From positions 4,526,001 through 4,590,000 of the forward strand of contig JAVLRN010000001.1 of the NCBI GenBank assembly GCA_032821775.1: 64,000 nucleotides of DNA. The letters are read 5' to 3'. This document shows positions 30,950 to 42,949 of this stretch, in pieces. The stretch's first letter is position 1. Each line of letters opens with the position of its first letter. The notes beneath the pieces are model-generated. The model did no database searches. It saw only the letters and a program-made list of their open reading frames with translations, and had not been told where the DNA came from. A program made the position numbers and the translations under genes. The DNA is from Sanguinoderma infundibulare. Lineage: Eukaryota; Basidiomycota; Agaricomycetes; Polyporales; Polyporaceae.

Positions 30950-31990
30950 AAGCCTGGTCGGGACCCTTCTTCTACACCCCGTCGACCTCAATCTCGTCTG
31001 TCCGCAGTTCTTGGTCGAATGGTGCGCACAGCTCCAGTTCCTCTCCCGCTCTAGAATGACCTGCACCATCTCAGAGAATGCACGGCCATTGGGTGCCGTC
31101 TGGCGCAGTTCCTCCGTCGTACGTGTGATCGTCTCTTGTACCCACTGTGCGTCGTCCAGCTCGAGCGTGAGATTGATCTCAAGCGAACGATGTCGGTTGG
31201 TTTCCCTCGCCTCTTTTGCGGTCTTCACGAACATGTCAGCAGATGGTTGAGGAGGATGAGAAGCTGGAAGAGGAACTTGTCGTTGTACATGTGTGTCCGC
31301 GCTCTGGTTTCCGGTTTTTGTTTCAATGGACCGGCTGGTACCGTAGGTATATCGTTCGACTTCCTGCCCATGAGCGCACGGTCGTTCACGGTGGCCTCCT
31401 TGGTCGCTGGTAGCACCTTGTTCACCACCACCTTGAACGATGAAAATGTGGCGCGCTCCGTGAATGAAGGTGGATGGGATAATGGGCACTGCAGCGCCCA
31501 AAACGCATGAACGAGCGAGTACAAACCAACGGGAGAGCAGACGCACGCTCCATCTCTTTCCTCCGTTTCTCCGGCACGTTCGCCACCTGCTGCTCCTTCG
31601 TCTCATCCACAAAATTTGCCTCCTGATGTGCCTGACTTCTCTCGCTTGTGTCCCTCCACCCGGGGCCCGTTCTACATCGGCTCCTACTTTCCTCTTAAGC
31701 TCACTCCGCTCTGCAGGAAAAACGCGACTGAGGATTGTGGGAATGCGACCACAAAACTTAGTCATCGCACCCGTGTTAGATAGCTGCCGAAGGAGGTCAT
31801 TCAGGGTGCGGAGGAGGACGAGGGCCTTGCCCTTCTGCGGGATCATGCCCTCGGTGAGGCGTTCTGCACACTCTTCTATCCACGAGAATGTGTGAGCACA
31901 AGGAGATGGGTTTGTGTCTTGAGGAGGTCCTGGAGGACTGTCGAGGGGAACACTTGGTCGCATGCATCTGTGGTCGCGCTGAGTGAAAGC
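30950..31990 (-). pseudogene. THOC1 pseudogene b, unit 1
   Basis: Inverted copy of THOC1 about 13543-14720: [97 protein letters not shown]. It is closer to the parent than pseudogene a but broken by a 1-bp insertion after TQT, lost linker sequence, a deletion in the region of 14280-14380 and a ~19-bp deletion near 31055. A long open frame (30836-32026) runs through it only by frame switching. Its two flanks differ from those of pseudogene a. Confidence 0.85.
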
Positions 31991-32115
31991 CCGAGGATTG
32001 GAGTGTGAGTGCACGAGCACTTGCAAGCGAGGCTAATCGACTTACCAATTCGCTGCCGCAACGAGCCGACATCACATACAGAGGCCGCTCCGGCTGTGTC
32101 TCGGATGCTTGCGAC

Positions 32116-33170
32116 CTAAGCGGAGAGGAGACGGGGAAAATGCATCAATTCTAAACTCTTGGTAACGGCCGCTCCAGCACTGTACGCGCCTCTCGGGGTT
32201 ACGGCAACCAGTGAATTGAACACTTTCATTGGAGTCGTGAGTTGCGCAAACAGAAAGCCCATCGGATACCCAAAGTCCGATGCGAAGACCTCAATCGAGT
32301 ACCGCGCCATCAGATTTTGCGAGCTCCTGGGGGCCGTCACTGACGCAACAAGGTACTGCCCACCAGGGAGCAGCGCCATCTCGAGCACCGTCTGCGGGTA
32401 TTAATCTCCCATCAGCGCATATACTTAGGGTTGTCGTGGTCCCCATGCTCCAGGAGGGAGATGGTGCGGGTGAGGTAACACTCAGCTTCGAGCCGGGAGA
32501 GGTTCACGATGGGGTAGCGGTCAGTGGGCGAGACGGGCGGACACCGCCGGTTTGTTCAAGCAGCGCTGCAGCTGGTTGCTGAAGGCGGATGAACTCCGAG
32601 TTGGTCATACGACTGACACTAGTATGCATGGTCAAGTAATCGCTAACATCAATTAGACAATATGGCCGCGATTCACAAAAGCAGACACCGGATGGGTTCA
32701 GCCCCGACACCATGATGGGCCATGAAAGAAGACGTGGTGCGCATGGACATGACCTTGCATACAGCTGAGCGGACATGATCTTTGGGGGTATTACGAGGGG
32801 CTCACTCACCCATCGAAGTGATCTAGTTAGGTGACGTCCGAACGAGTATTTGGCCGAACATCTGATGGATGATGCCCGCGTGCGGTGCTGATTTGAAAGT
32901 CCAAGATGGCAAGCCGGTCGAGTCCAGTCCCTGTATTTGATGGCGTGCAATGTCAGCAAATAAGATTTTAGCCGACACAGTAATTATAACACACTTACGC
33001 TGGCGAAGGGCCAGTCATTGATGCAGCGATGATTGTGGTAGAGAGCAAAGAGCGACTGCCACGACACGAACCGAGGGCAGCGCCACAAGGGTCCAAGCGC
33101 CTGCAGCTGCCATTTGCGGAATCCCGCTCTCTCATATTGAACCTCCATCAGCTTCGACCCCGCTTCCACT
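32116..33170 (-). pseudogene. F-box-protein-like remnant, unit 1
   Basis: Minus-strand pieces in order: FRKWQLQALGPLWRCPRFVS with a GTAAGT donor (33005-33150), MHTSVSRMTNSEFIRL (about 32590-32665), PTDRYPIVNLSRLEAECYL (32413-32545), and PQTVLEMALLPGGQYLVASV followed by ARYSIEVFASDFG (32150-32395). The last two resemble, from memory, the C-terminal region of expanded basidiomycete F-box proteins (DRYPIVNLS, then VLEM.LLPGG..LVASV..YSIEV). No single frame joins them and no F-box was found. Copy at 49173-50227. Confidence 0.35.
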
Positions 33171-36100
33171 CATTCGTTTCAACCCGTGCTGCGCTCTGCC
33201 ACAGTATCCAAGTAATCAGTCTGCCAGTTCTGGACCATGGCAATAAAGACTGCTCTCCGCCGACAATTTCTTCCAACCGGCACTCATCAGCAGCTGCCAT
33301 CAGCCTGTCAGTTCTATCCGAGTTGATTCAGTCACAACAGAACCACCCAAGCGGTGGCGCAGCTCGCACAGCTGAGTCAGGCTACGTCGCAGCACCCGGA
33401 GATTGAGCCCGTGTGGAGACAGGGCCAGACCTTGGATGATGGTATTCCTCTATGAGCCGCCGCAATAACTTGCAGATAATTATTTGACAACAAATTTGAC
33501 CTCGAGCGACCAATGTAGAGTTGGTATATGGATTTATAGCATCTGGGGCTCCGGACGTGGTAAGCACACATAGGAGGCGAAGGACGTGTACTTGAAGCAC
33601 TGCTACCCAGGGTTAGGTGCAAGGTTTGGGCTAACCTATGTTAGCGATTCTCTGAGTTTTGTGTCAGCTGAACAGTACACCATATGTATGTATACAGTGA
33701 ATGAATCCCAGTGCAGATTTTTGTAGCCAACAACTTTCAGTGCATGGTTGATTATTGTCTGCGGGAGCCCCTTCGCCGAAATGGGCAGCACACTCGGGTT
33801 AGGGGCACGGGTTAGGGGCAAGGTTAACATAGGTTAGCGAATTTGAAGGCTCCTGTTGGGTTTGCATCCGTAAAACAAACACTGTATCAATCCCAGTTTA
33901 TGTGCATATGTATACTACAAATTTCAAGACGCAGAACACGCGTGAAGAGAACTTTTGGGGGTTAGGGCTAGGGTAGTGTTGGGTTTAAGCCGCTTCCACT
34001 TTGGGAAGGTGATCGCTCTCAGCTCTCAACTAAGCCTTGTCTCTCGACCACCAGTTGGATTACGCAGGCTCGTATGAATTCCGGTAATCTGCATTTGACG
34101 GCCTCCGCGGTGGTGACGACATTCGGCAAGGACACATTGGATGACGGATAGCCTCCGCTTGTTAGCGGTGGCGGCAATGGTGAAGGCCGATGCCCTCGCA
34201 GGTAGGGAAGGCAACAATACAATCTCGGAAATTACGAAGGTCATCAGGGCTGATATATTGCACACCACGTCTGATCAAGTCCCTGGATCATATCGGCGAA
34301 ATTCGGTTGAAGGAGCATCGCAAGCTTGCTGTCTGCATAAGCCTCCGAGTATCGAACCGTCGCTTGCACTGGCGAGTTGCGACAGCGCGTGGAGCCCTGC
34401 GTAATTTGTTCACAGGTGTGCATCTCGTTCCCAAGCATCCTCCCCAGCGTCTGGCTGCTCCGATGAGTACGCGTTGGAATCGTGAGCCAATATACACAGC
34501 CGATGCAACCCTTGATTTGTCCAAAATGAGCCTGTGCGAGCGTTCTCCGCCCGACAACATCATGTCCCCGGTACGAGACCCTCCGAGAGCTCAACAAAGT
34601 CCTTGTCAGGCCCACTCGAGCATACACAAAGATATGGTAGTAGAATCAATATATTGGAACGTGGACGGCCGCGGAGAGCTATAATGTTACCGCTCGATGG
34701 CATCTCGCTTTGCACCTCCGTGCAGATCTGCGTTTGATGACCGCTGCGCACACCGGCCTAGGGTCCAATCACGATTTTTGAGTGCGAGATCGACGGACGC
34801 GATCATGGCGGCCGTCGTGATTTGCCGTGTGCCTAGATGGATGGGTGGTTAGCCGACCTCGAAACCGCGTATGCAGAAAGGAGATCAGAAGGGAATTGGT
34901 ATTTGGAATGTGGAGATCGCGTCGCAAACCAGTATCCTGCCCGACCGCCTCGTCCTACACCAACCCCGCAGCCCGGAGCGCGAGGATGAGAAGCATGATT
35001 GCCGGGCGCACGAGCGACTGTTCTAGCGGCGAGCGGAGGCGAGCAACCGGAGGCCGTTGAGCGTGGTCAAGATGGCGTTTGTGTTAAGATCAACGCGTGC
35101 GAACCACATCGTGCAGTACGTCAACGGGGTAGGGATGGAGGTGAGAAGAGAGGGGCCGTCGGAGAAAGCGGGCAAATGTGGGACGCGGTCGCGTCGATTT
35201 TCCGAGATGCGGGCGTGCACAGAGATACCGTCCGGGCGCGCACAGACTGCGGGGCGGCAGGAAGTATTTAAAGGAGGCTGGAGGTTGCAGGTGCCCCCCA
35301 TTCCCGTCCCCGTCCATCCGCCGCCACCCGCTTGTCATCATCGTGTCCGTCCGCGCCGAACAATCTCTGTGCTGTCCGTCCGCCACCTCCCGCTTGCCTT
35401 CGCTCACTTGTTGTGCCCGTCCTGTTCGAGGACTGGCGGTCTGCGGCGTGGCCGTCATCTTGACTGTCGCAGCAGAGAGGTACGTTTCCGGTCAGCTGCT
35501 GGTGGGAAGAATTTGACACTGACCGCACTTGTACATGTGCCCGCACCGCCCGTTCGACTCACGTTTGCGTATCGGGCACTCCAGTAGTCGTGGCAAAGAG
35601 GTACGCCACCGCTCGGTTGCTCAGGGAGACATTTTGATGTTGACTGCGTTTGTAGTTGCAGAGCGTCGTACGTTGGCATCAGGAAGGACTGCGCAGGTGG
35701 CGCAAGAGGGTGGCCTGGGTGACGTCGGGTGTGATGTGATGCGCACGGCGTATGATGCTGTTTAGATACACTCAGATACAAACGACGGGGAGATGCTGTG
35801 TGGGGCAATGACCTCAGGCTTAACTCGTCATCACTGCCATGACTGCGGCCGGAGCGCAAATGCAAGCTGAGCCGCGAGCCGTGGGAGTACGTACTCTACA
35901 GCATCGGGTCCTCCTCCCCGCGTCCAGGCGTCATTGAGCGACGGAGCGAGGCGTCGGCGGTTCTGGATATCATCTCCCCACGCGCATTGAATGGAGGCCG
36001 TTAAGGTTGGAGGGAGCATCGCTCGCTCGTGCGTCGTTCATTCCGGAGGATCGCATCAGCGAGGCCGGGGCGAGGCATCCGTTGCGAATCGAAGGGTCTG

Positions 36101-36359
36101 GTAAAGACACAAGATGACCGTTAGTGTCGTCTCTCGGAAACAACAATTTCTTACAGGGTCGTCGTCGGAGTTCCGGCTCGGTACTAGTAAAGATTAGCGG
36201 GCAAGCGGATCAATATTGGGCACAAGGATACAAGCTCACCAGTCGCAGACACTTTGTCTCAGCTTGCCACCGCAGGCGCGGAGTCATTGGGCCTTCTGAC
36301 CGAGATCCGCGTGACCAGAACAGGGGAAGGCGAGCCGTGGTGTGTGAGGCTTACAGAAG
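33171..36359. other. Sequence without recognised genes, unit 1
   Basis: Holds the TTAGGG-like cluster (listed separately). A 164-codon ORF at 34190-34684 has no family. A TATTTAAAG box at 35275-35283 is followed by a pyrimidine-rich tract and two similar modules (about 35490-35560 and 35600-35670), each with AGAG|GTACG and TTGACACTGAC or TTGATGTTGAC. These may be promoter and intron remains of a lost gene. Equivalent stretches are 50228-53416 and, in unit 3, outside the window. Confidence 0.4.
33600..33990. repeat. Degenerate direct repeat with TTAGGG-like motifs, unit 1
   Basis: Two related ~200-bp stretches, each opening with GGTTAGG..CAAGG and AACCTATGTTAGCG or AACATAGGTTAGCG, then AATCCCAGT and ATATGTATAC. 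TTAGGG or close variants occur six or more times, in cluster rather than as a pure array. Copy in unit 2 at 50657-51047. Confidence 0.5.
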
Positions 36360-36823
36360 CATCACCCACCATCGACCTGGCTTTTCTCGCGTCGCGAACC
36401 GTTATGACCATCACTCGCTTCTCGTGATGCACTCTCATGGGAGAGTCGACTTGTCTTCGGTACGTCTGTTGGATAAGTGTGGTCATTTGAGAGCGCCGGG
36501 GGCCTCGTTCGAATGCTTAAAGTCCCATGGGCAGCCAAGAGCAGGACCGAGTGACAAGCCAGAGACAAGACTTTGAAACGCGCACAGAGCCAGAATCGAG
36601 GATGAGTGGGTGCTGTCGAGATCGTGACCCGGGCCGGTAAGGAAGCAGATGAGCCACGTGTCTGTGACCGACGCGTGTGGTCACAGTGACAATGAGCGCC
36701 TGCAGCTTTCGTGCAGGCTCGCTCCGACTGGCACATGGATAGATACCGGCACCGGACGACCACTGCAAATGGCCCCGTTTGAGCGTGCACCCGATGTCGT
36801 TGGGATCATACAGGGCGAGCTGA
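36360..36823. repeat. Compressed relic of the THOC1-epimerase-EXO84 block, unit 1
   Basis: Successive pieces match the single-copy row: 36360-36545 = reverse complement of 12541-12740; 36560-36710 = 12880-13050; 36722-36755 = 16278-16323 (epimerase promoter); 36766-36823 = 18591-18645 (epimerase 3' flank). Exo84 upstream sequence then starts, as at 19764. The bodies of THOC1, epimerase, the coiled-coil gene and the MITE are absent. Confidence 0.8.
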
Positions 36824-37027
36824 GTATCCCCTCCTCCCAACTCGCTCTCACCAAGTCTCCAGCTAGGCAACACCCCTTCCCGCAACCGCACTCGGTCTCG
36901 GCCCTCGAATATCCTCACTTTCTGAGCTTCGTCGACCCGCTGTAATACGACTGGGACTGGCTCTTTGAAGTACTCGTTCTAATCCGACGACCACGACTTG
37001 GGCACCCATCAATTACGACCTCGCACG

Positions 37028-39670
37028 ATGCAATCCCTCCGGTCCCGCAAGTCGACCCAAGCCCAAGCCAATGCCAATGCTCGCCAGAACACGATCCGCA
37101 AGGCGAACCCCGCCGTGCGCGATGCGGAGCGGCGGGCGACGCGTGTGGGGGAGAAGATGAAGAAGCGGATGTCGATGCGCTACGCGGACATCTCTGGGCC
37201 GACGGGCATCCCCGACGTGCCGTCCCTGCCTGCGAGCCTGCGCGTGGGGCCGTACAGAGGGGCGTCGGTCGACGAGTGCGGGGGGTTGAATCTGGGCTTG
37301 GTGGCGGAGGAGCCGAGGGAGGACCCTAGGGCGGCGGAGCTGAGGCTGTTGGACAAGGATGACTTTGATCCTGATGCTTGTGCGTATCGCTGTATCTTTC
37401 TGTTGTGGGAGTAAGATGAGACTGGAACTGGGATGGGTGTCGTCGCAGACCTCAAGGTGAAGCTGGCCAACTCGACCGAGTCGGAGCTCAGGACGCTGCA
37501 ATCGGGTCTCCAGGCCCAGAAGGACGATGTCGCGGTGGACCTGCAGCGAAATGTGTTCAAAAAGTACGGATGCCTCCTCTTCTGCAGAGATAGGGCGATG
37601 CTGACATCCCTGTCAAAAGCTACGCAGAGTTCATGCTCGTGTCGAAAGAGGTCAGCACGCTCGAGAACGAGATGCTCGAATTCAAGGACGCCCTATCAGA
37701 GTGGAAGGGCATGCCATCACTATTGCACATCGACGATTCGGCCTCCATCGCAGGTATGTGCCCGATACCTGTGCGGTTCGCTCTCCGCCTCCTTCTCACA
37801 CAACTTCCTCTCTCGCGTGTAGAGCGACGCAGGAACGTCCGCTCGTCCATCGCCGACCTCCGAGTACTGTACGCGAACCAGATGCAGAATCTCCACATGC
37901 AGATCGAGGGCTCATCCAAATTTGTTCCCACTACGCCCGGCCGACATGTTGTGGCCGAGATCGACAACGTCGTTGCGCTCAATCCGGCTACGTACAAGGT
38001 CGATCACCCTGTGCGCTTCATCCTGCTCGACGACGCAGTGCTCGTGGCTCGGAAGCGGAAACGGAGAAACAACACAGAGAGCGACAAGCTGGTCGCGGAG
38101 AAGTGCTGGCCGCTGTCCGATATGCTGGTCCTGGACACGAAGGATTCTCCCAGTGCGTCTTCCAGTCCGATTTCGGCGCACATGTGACTTGCACTAAACG
38201 GGGCGTGAAGACATGAACAACGTGTTCAAGATCAGGCACGGCAGGGAGACTCACGTCTACCGAACGGACATCGCTGCCGACAAGAAGAGCCTCCTGGCCC
38301 AGTTCCGTCACGTGGCTGAGGAGCAACAAGCGAGGAAGCGCAAGGAGCGCGAAGGCGAGCACCACCGACGAAAGAGCCTCTGGATGGGCGGCGGAATGGA
38401 CGTACGTAATCTTCTCATGTTCGTGTCCGCGATCTAACGTTGCATCATTAACCCTGCAGAGAGCGTCGATGTTCGTCGCAGACGGCGCACCCGGGATGCC
38501 TCCATTGCCCGAATGGATGGCTGATCTTGCGAACAAAGGTGCCGAGATGGGCTCGTCTGGGAAGGAGAAGTCTGAACGCGACGCCCGCTGGGTCGGCGAC
38601 TGGTCCGACGAGTTGACGGTCTCGATCGCGCTCCGCGAGTGGGACAAGGCCGTGGCGCTTGTCGAGGAGGGCGAGGGGAAGCTCGCGATCATGCCCTCGC
38701 TGGGGGCGAAGTTGAAGCCGCTCAAGACGTCGCTCACGACGGCGCTGCTGCAGAGCCTGTCTGCACCGTCGAACAAGAAGAGCACTGTGGTCAGCTTGAC
38801 GGGGCTCCTGGTGCGGCTGAACGCGGGCGCGGCTGCTCGGCGCACGTTCTTGGCCGCAAGGGCGGACGTGATCAAGAAATGTGTACGGAAGATCACGTTC
38901 GAAGGCCATATTGGATCGTACATTGCGGACTTGGCCACGGTGGTGTTCACCGGGATCAAGCATACGGCGGACTGGTTCCTCGGGAGCTTCAAAGAGAATG
39001 AGGTCGCCAGCAGTAAGTGGGATCTTCGGTATCGTTTGTTACCCGTTTCTGATTCTGATCAACAACAGGCTTCGTCGAGTGGGCGAAACAGCAGATGGAG
39101 CTCTACGCCCAGATGTTCCAGAAGCAGGTCTACAGCTCGGACGTCGAGCCCCGCACCATCGATGATGCCGTCCAAATCACCCACGTCCAGAGCAAGAAGC
39201 TCCTAGAGGAGTACGGCATCGACTTCCGCTACCTCCTCGACAGCCTCCTTCTCGACAAGCCGAACGACACCGTCCGTCCACCGACCTACCGCCCGCACGC
39301 CGAGCGGGCGCCCGAGCCGATCTACACGCCTTCCTCGACCCCCATCCGGTCTCGGTCCCCTGCGGCTGGCCCGCCATCGCGTTCTCGTACACCGGTTCCC
39401 GCGGTCCCGCCAGTGCCGCCGCCGCCTGCGATTCCTGCCCTGGCTGTGCCGACGCCGTTGTCTGCATCTGCGAGCAGATCGCCTTCGTCGTCCAGGCTGC
39501 GGTCGCCTGGACCGCCTCCGCGTATGGCCAGCCAGGCGTCTTTGAGGAGCAGGACCCCGTCGACGAGCGAAGGCTCGAGGGGAGGAGGTATGGCAGCGGC
39601 CAGTTCCAGTCCTGCGCCGCCGCCACCGAGGTCGAGGGACAGGCCGAATAGGCAAGGTGGGATGTTCTAG
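37028..39670 (+). CDS. EXO84: Exocyst complex component EXO84, copy 2
   Basis: Intact paralogue of copy 1. Exons 37028-37379, 37449-37563, 37620-37753, 37823-38152, 38211-38401, 38460-39012 and 39069-39670 have exactly the same lengths (758 aa). All splice sites are retained and no frame break was found. Substitutions relative to copy 1 are mostly conservative (FVLLDD to FILLDD, WIGDWSDEVTV to WVGDWSDELTV, KLTPLKASL to KLKPLKTSL, ERVLEP to ERAPEP), which suggests selection kept both proteins functional. Its promoter differs from that of copy 1: the ~190 bp before the ATG are homologous, but upstream lies the mosaic relic (36360-36823) instead of the MITE region. Confidence 0.92.
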
Positions 39671-40216
39671 AGTCAGCGGTTGGGTTTTCCTTTGTTCGTG
39701 GTGAGTGATCCGTCACATCACAAGGCAGGCTCGATGCTGGTGGAATGACGGGGTTGGTGGGGTTTGGAAGACAGGAGCCGAACGCCGTACCTCCTGGTGG
39801 TAGTTGCAAAGCTGTCGTGCAGTCGGACATTTGTAGTTGTAGATGCAATTCACACGTTTAGAATGACCGGGAAGAGTGCTTGAGATAGGGAATGGATTTG
39901 GGAACCATCCGCACGGAATGGATTTGTGAACCATCCGGACGGGTGAGCAAATTTTGGAGCATCCGTACGGTGGGAGGACAGCGGGAGAGACACTCCGAAC
40001 GGAGTGCGGGAGAGGGCCCGCGCGACCTCTGCGAGTACGCGTGCGCCCCTCTCAGAACTACAGCTATCTATCTACAGACCGCGACGGCAGGACTCGACTC
40101 GCGAGGAGGGAGAGGAGAGCGGGGATAACGCTACCTACGTACAGTCTACACAGGGGAGCGAGACAGAAACTTGTAATTTTGCTGCAACTCTACTACAGTG
40201 CTACAAGACATACAAC

Positions 40217-40500
40217 CTAGCTCTCGGCGCGATCATACACCAGAGAAAAGAGATACACCCGTATGGCGTCATCCACGTCCCGTAAAAATGCAGGCAGTTT
40301 GTGGTTCCCGAAGAACTCGGCGTAAATCGCATTCACGGGCTTGAAGTCGTCCATGTGGTGCAAGAACACCTGCCAACAACGCGTCCGCATTCAACATCCG
40401 TCCATCCGGCCAGGACACAAGGGGGAACGTGAAGGAAGAGAAAAGGACGCACGGTGGTCTTCACAACCTTGCTCAGCTCCCCCGGCGGGATACGGACAAG
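40217..40500 (-). pseudogene. RidA-family fragment, unit 2
   Basis: Second copy of the RidA fragment, 17,057 bp from the first, with the same truncation after GNHKLPA. Confidence 0.6.
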
Positions 40501-42186
40501 CTGAGGGAACCCCGTAAGTTGGCCCGAGACGTCTAACTTACCTGTCAGCCAGATACAGTACGGAGCGGCCTTTCCGAAGCTTGAACATCCAGGGGGATTC
40601 GAGATCCATACTGGTGAGATTGGCAAGCGCGACACGCCCGCTCCTGCCTATGAACGCCAAGTTCAGAATGACGTTGAGATAATGCGGTGTTCGGAGAGTA
40701 CGCACCGTGCAAATGAGAGTGCCTAGCTGGACACCAGTCTCGAGACCGCCTTGCGAGGGTCGTCGTCCGGGTGCCGCGTCTCCGTCCGGATATCTGAATG
40801 AATACGCTCGCCCATCTTGAGATTGACGTCTGGCAGCACACTGCGATGGTCGCAGAGCCTTGACACCCCGGAAGATAGGAAAAGTACGGCAAGAACTCAC
40901 CAACATCTTGTCCGCGATCTCGAGGTTGACGTACACGACGATGTCATCCTTGACCGGGCTGTGCGGTGTCCCACGTCCGTGTGAACGTGAGCTCAAGTCC
41001 GGAATGAACCATACTGTATGCTCACCGAGTACCAAGTCAAGTGGTCGAAGGGTCTGAGGTCGGAATAAAACATCAAATGACCATTTGATCACGCCTCGCG
41101 CTGACAGTCCGCCATCTTGACATGCCAGACGGACGATGAACTCGGTCACCCAGTGGAACCCCTTGCCTACACCGCCATTTCGACATCGCCGTCGCCATCA
41201 GTATCCGGTACCATGCAACGACAGAAACGCACGGAAAGAACTCACCTGAGAGTTTATGTTCGAAGGAACCATCAGGCCCGGATATGTATGGGGCGCGGGC
41301 AGCCGTGTCGGCGAAGATGAAGGTGTGAAATGCGGACTCTCTCTCCCCGTTCCCGAGAACGACGGCCGACATCCCGAGACGTCGCTGCAACGCAGGTAGA
41401 GCAGGTGGATGCAAAGGAGAGCACATCGGAGACATCGGTGAGGCAATTGCAGGCCAAACAGCCATAAGGTGCGAACGTGAGCGTAAGTCCGGAATGAACC
41501 ATTCGGAGGGTTGCTCACCGAGCGCGCGGTGATCTTCAAGTGGTCGAGAGGCCTGAGGTCGGAATGACGTGCCGTCGGACAGCCTTCAAGTCATCCTGCT
41601 GTCAGAACGTTCGAAGGCAATCAGTGGCGCGTACGCGTCAAAGAAAACAAACAGGACTCACAGAGGCTCCACCCGGGGTTCGCTCAGCGTCGATCCCGGA
41701 CGCCTCACAGAGCTCTACAGTTCCCGCGCGACCGGGGATCCATCAGTGTGAGGATGCAGAGAGTCGACGTGCTTACCGGACGGACGTACGAGCGAATTGC
41801 ACGCGCCGAGAAGCGACTCGGACGCGAACGTCGCAGACGTAGCTTGTATGGAGGAGACTACGACAAAGGAGAGCATGGATCACATGGAAGACAGGGAGGT
41901 TTGGGGAGAGAGGGGAGGGGAAAGTCGCCGGGGGCCAGCAAGACGACTTTGAAACGGCGACGGCGTTACCTTGAGCAAAAGCTGATGTGTAAGCACTGCG
42001 AATGATATTAGATGCTTACCGCTATCCCTGCGGTTAAAGTCATTTGATGGCGCGGTATCTCCGCGTCGTGAGGTGGTTTGAAATGCCCGATCGTCGTGAA
42101 TCTGAAGATATCCGAAACGCGTGTCCCGAAATGGTTTCTTCCGCATTGGAATGCGAACGAATGCATCAAGCGGAAGCTCGCTCTAG

Positions 42187-42792
42187 AAGAGCGGCTATGT
42201 GGGAGCAGGCACCGCAGGTGCTGGTGTTGGAGACGGGTGGCGGGTGGCGGAATTGGGCATGGCCACCTGCACCGGCGACGCGGCCGCACTCTCTGGGACA
42301 GGCGTCGTCCCAGGTTTCGTGGGCAGTGAGGGGTGAAGGGGGACAGCAGCAGTGGGTGGCGGGTGCGCTCTTGGAGGTGGCAGAGGATCTTGCGATCCCG
42401 AGGTGGACAGTGGCGGACGCCGCCGCCGCGCTTGCGCCGTCCTTGCGCGCGCGGCCTTCGCGCGAGCCGCTGCGACGCGTTCCGCCTGCTTCGTGAGCTG
42501 CTTCTTCCGCATGTCGATGCGCGCATCTTCCTGTTTAATCTTTTTGACAAAGCCTTTGATGTCCCCGAGCCTGCGAAAATAAGGACCGTGGTTGCAATAC
42601 CGCGGCGAATGGATACGCACTAGAACGGGTGCTGTGAATCCCACAAATCCCGGTACCCCATCTCCGGAAACTTCCTCAACGGCGCGCTTCTGTACCGGTA
42701 CGGCCACGGCTCCTGATCCACCCTCATCTTTTCCCGCGTGCCCTCCGTCGCTTCCTCCAACCCGACCTCCCTCTTCTCCCCATCAACCTCGA
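42187..42792 (-). pseudogene. THOC1 pseudogene a, C-terminal part, unit 2
   Basis: Same broken THOC1 segment, one array period on, with identical breakpoints. Confidence 0.8.
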
Positions 42793-42902
42793 CATGCTGT
42801 TCCTGTGCACGCATGAACAAAAGGCGATGTCTAAGGATGGGAATATCGGGTACGTACGGCCGCCATCCTTAAATCCAATTGATGTCGCAAAGTCGTTTGA
42901 AA

Positions 42903-42949
42903 TGGATACACGCGAGATTCTGAATACTCGCGAATCTCGCGTGTATCCA
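42903..42949. repeat. Perfect hairpin, unit 2
   Basis: Same 18-bp-stem inverted repeat, unchanged, in unit 2. Confidence 0.85.

Larger units (their letters stand above)
19764..36823 (+). repeat. Tandem array unit 1 (Exo84 copy 1 + 14.2 kb)
   Basis: First unit of the array. Homology to units 2 and 3 begins at about 19764, directly after a GGGTTAGGGTTA motif. The Exo84 part differs from copies 2 and 3 at scattered bases and small indels (offset 17,060 at the start, 17,057 at the end). From about 22,530 to the end it matches unit 2 almost base for base; one difference was noticed, A at 30100 against G at 47157. Confidence 0.93.

Noticed and set aside
30836..32026. 396-codon minus-strand ORF as a new gene
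   Set aside because: It switches between frames of the resident THOC1 and carries its lesions; it is pseudogene b read through.
34190..34684. 164-codon plus-strand ORF as a gene
   Set aside because: Codon use and composition look random, both strands are equally open, and no domain is recognised.
22614..36359. Retrotransposon as cause of the repeated unit
   Set aside because: No reverse transcriptase, integrase or transposase phrase, no LTR or TIR at the unit ends; the boundaries fall at EXO84 instead.
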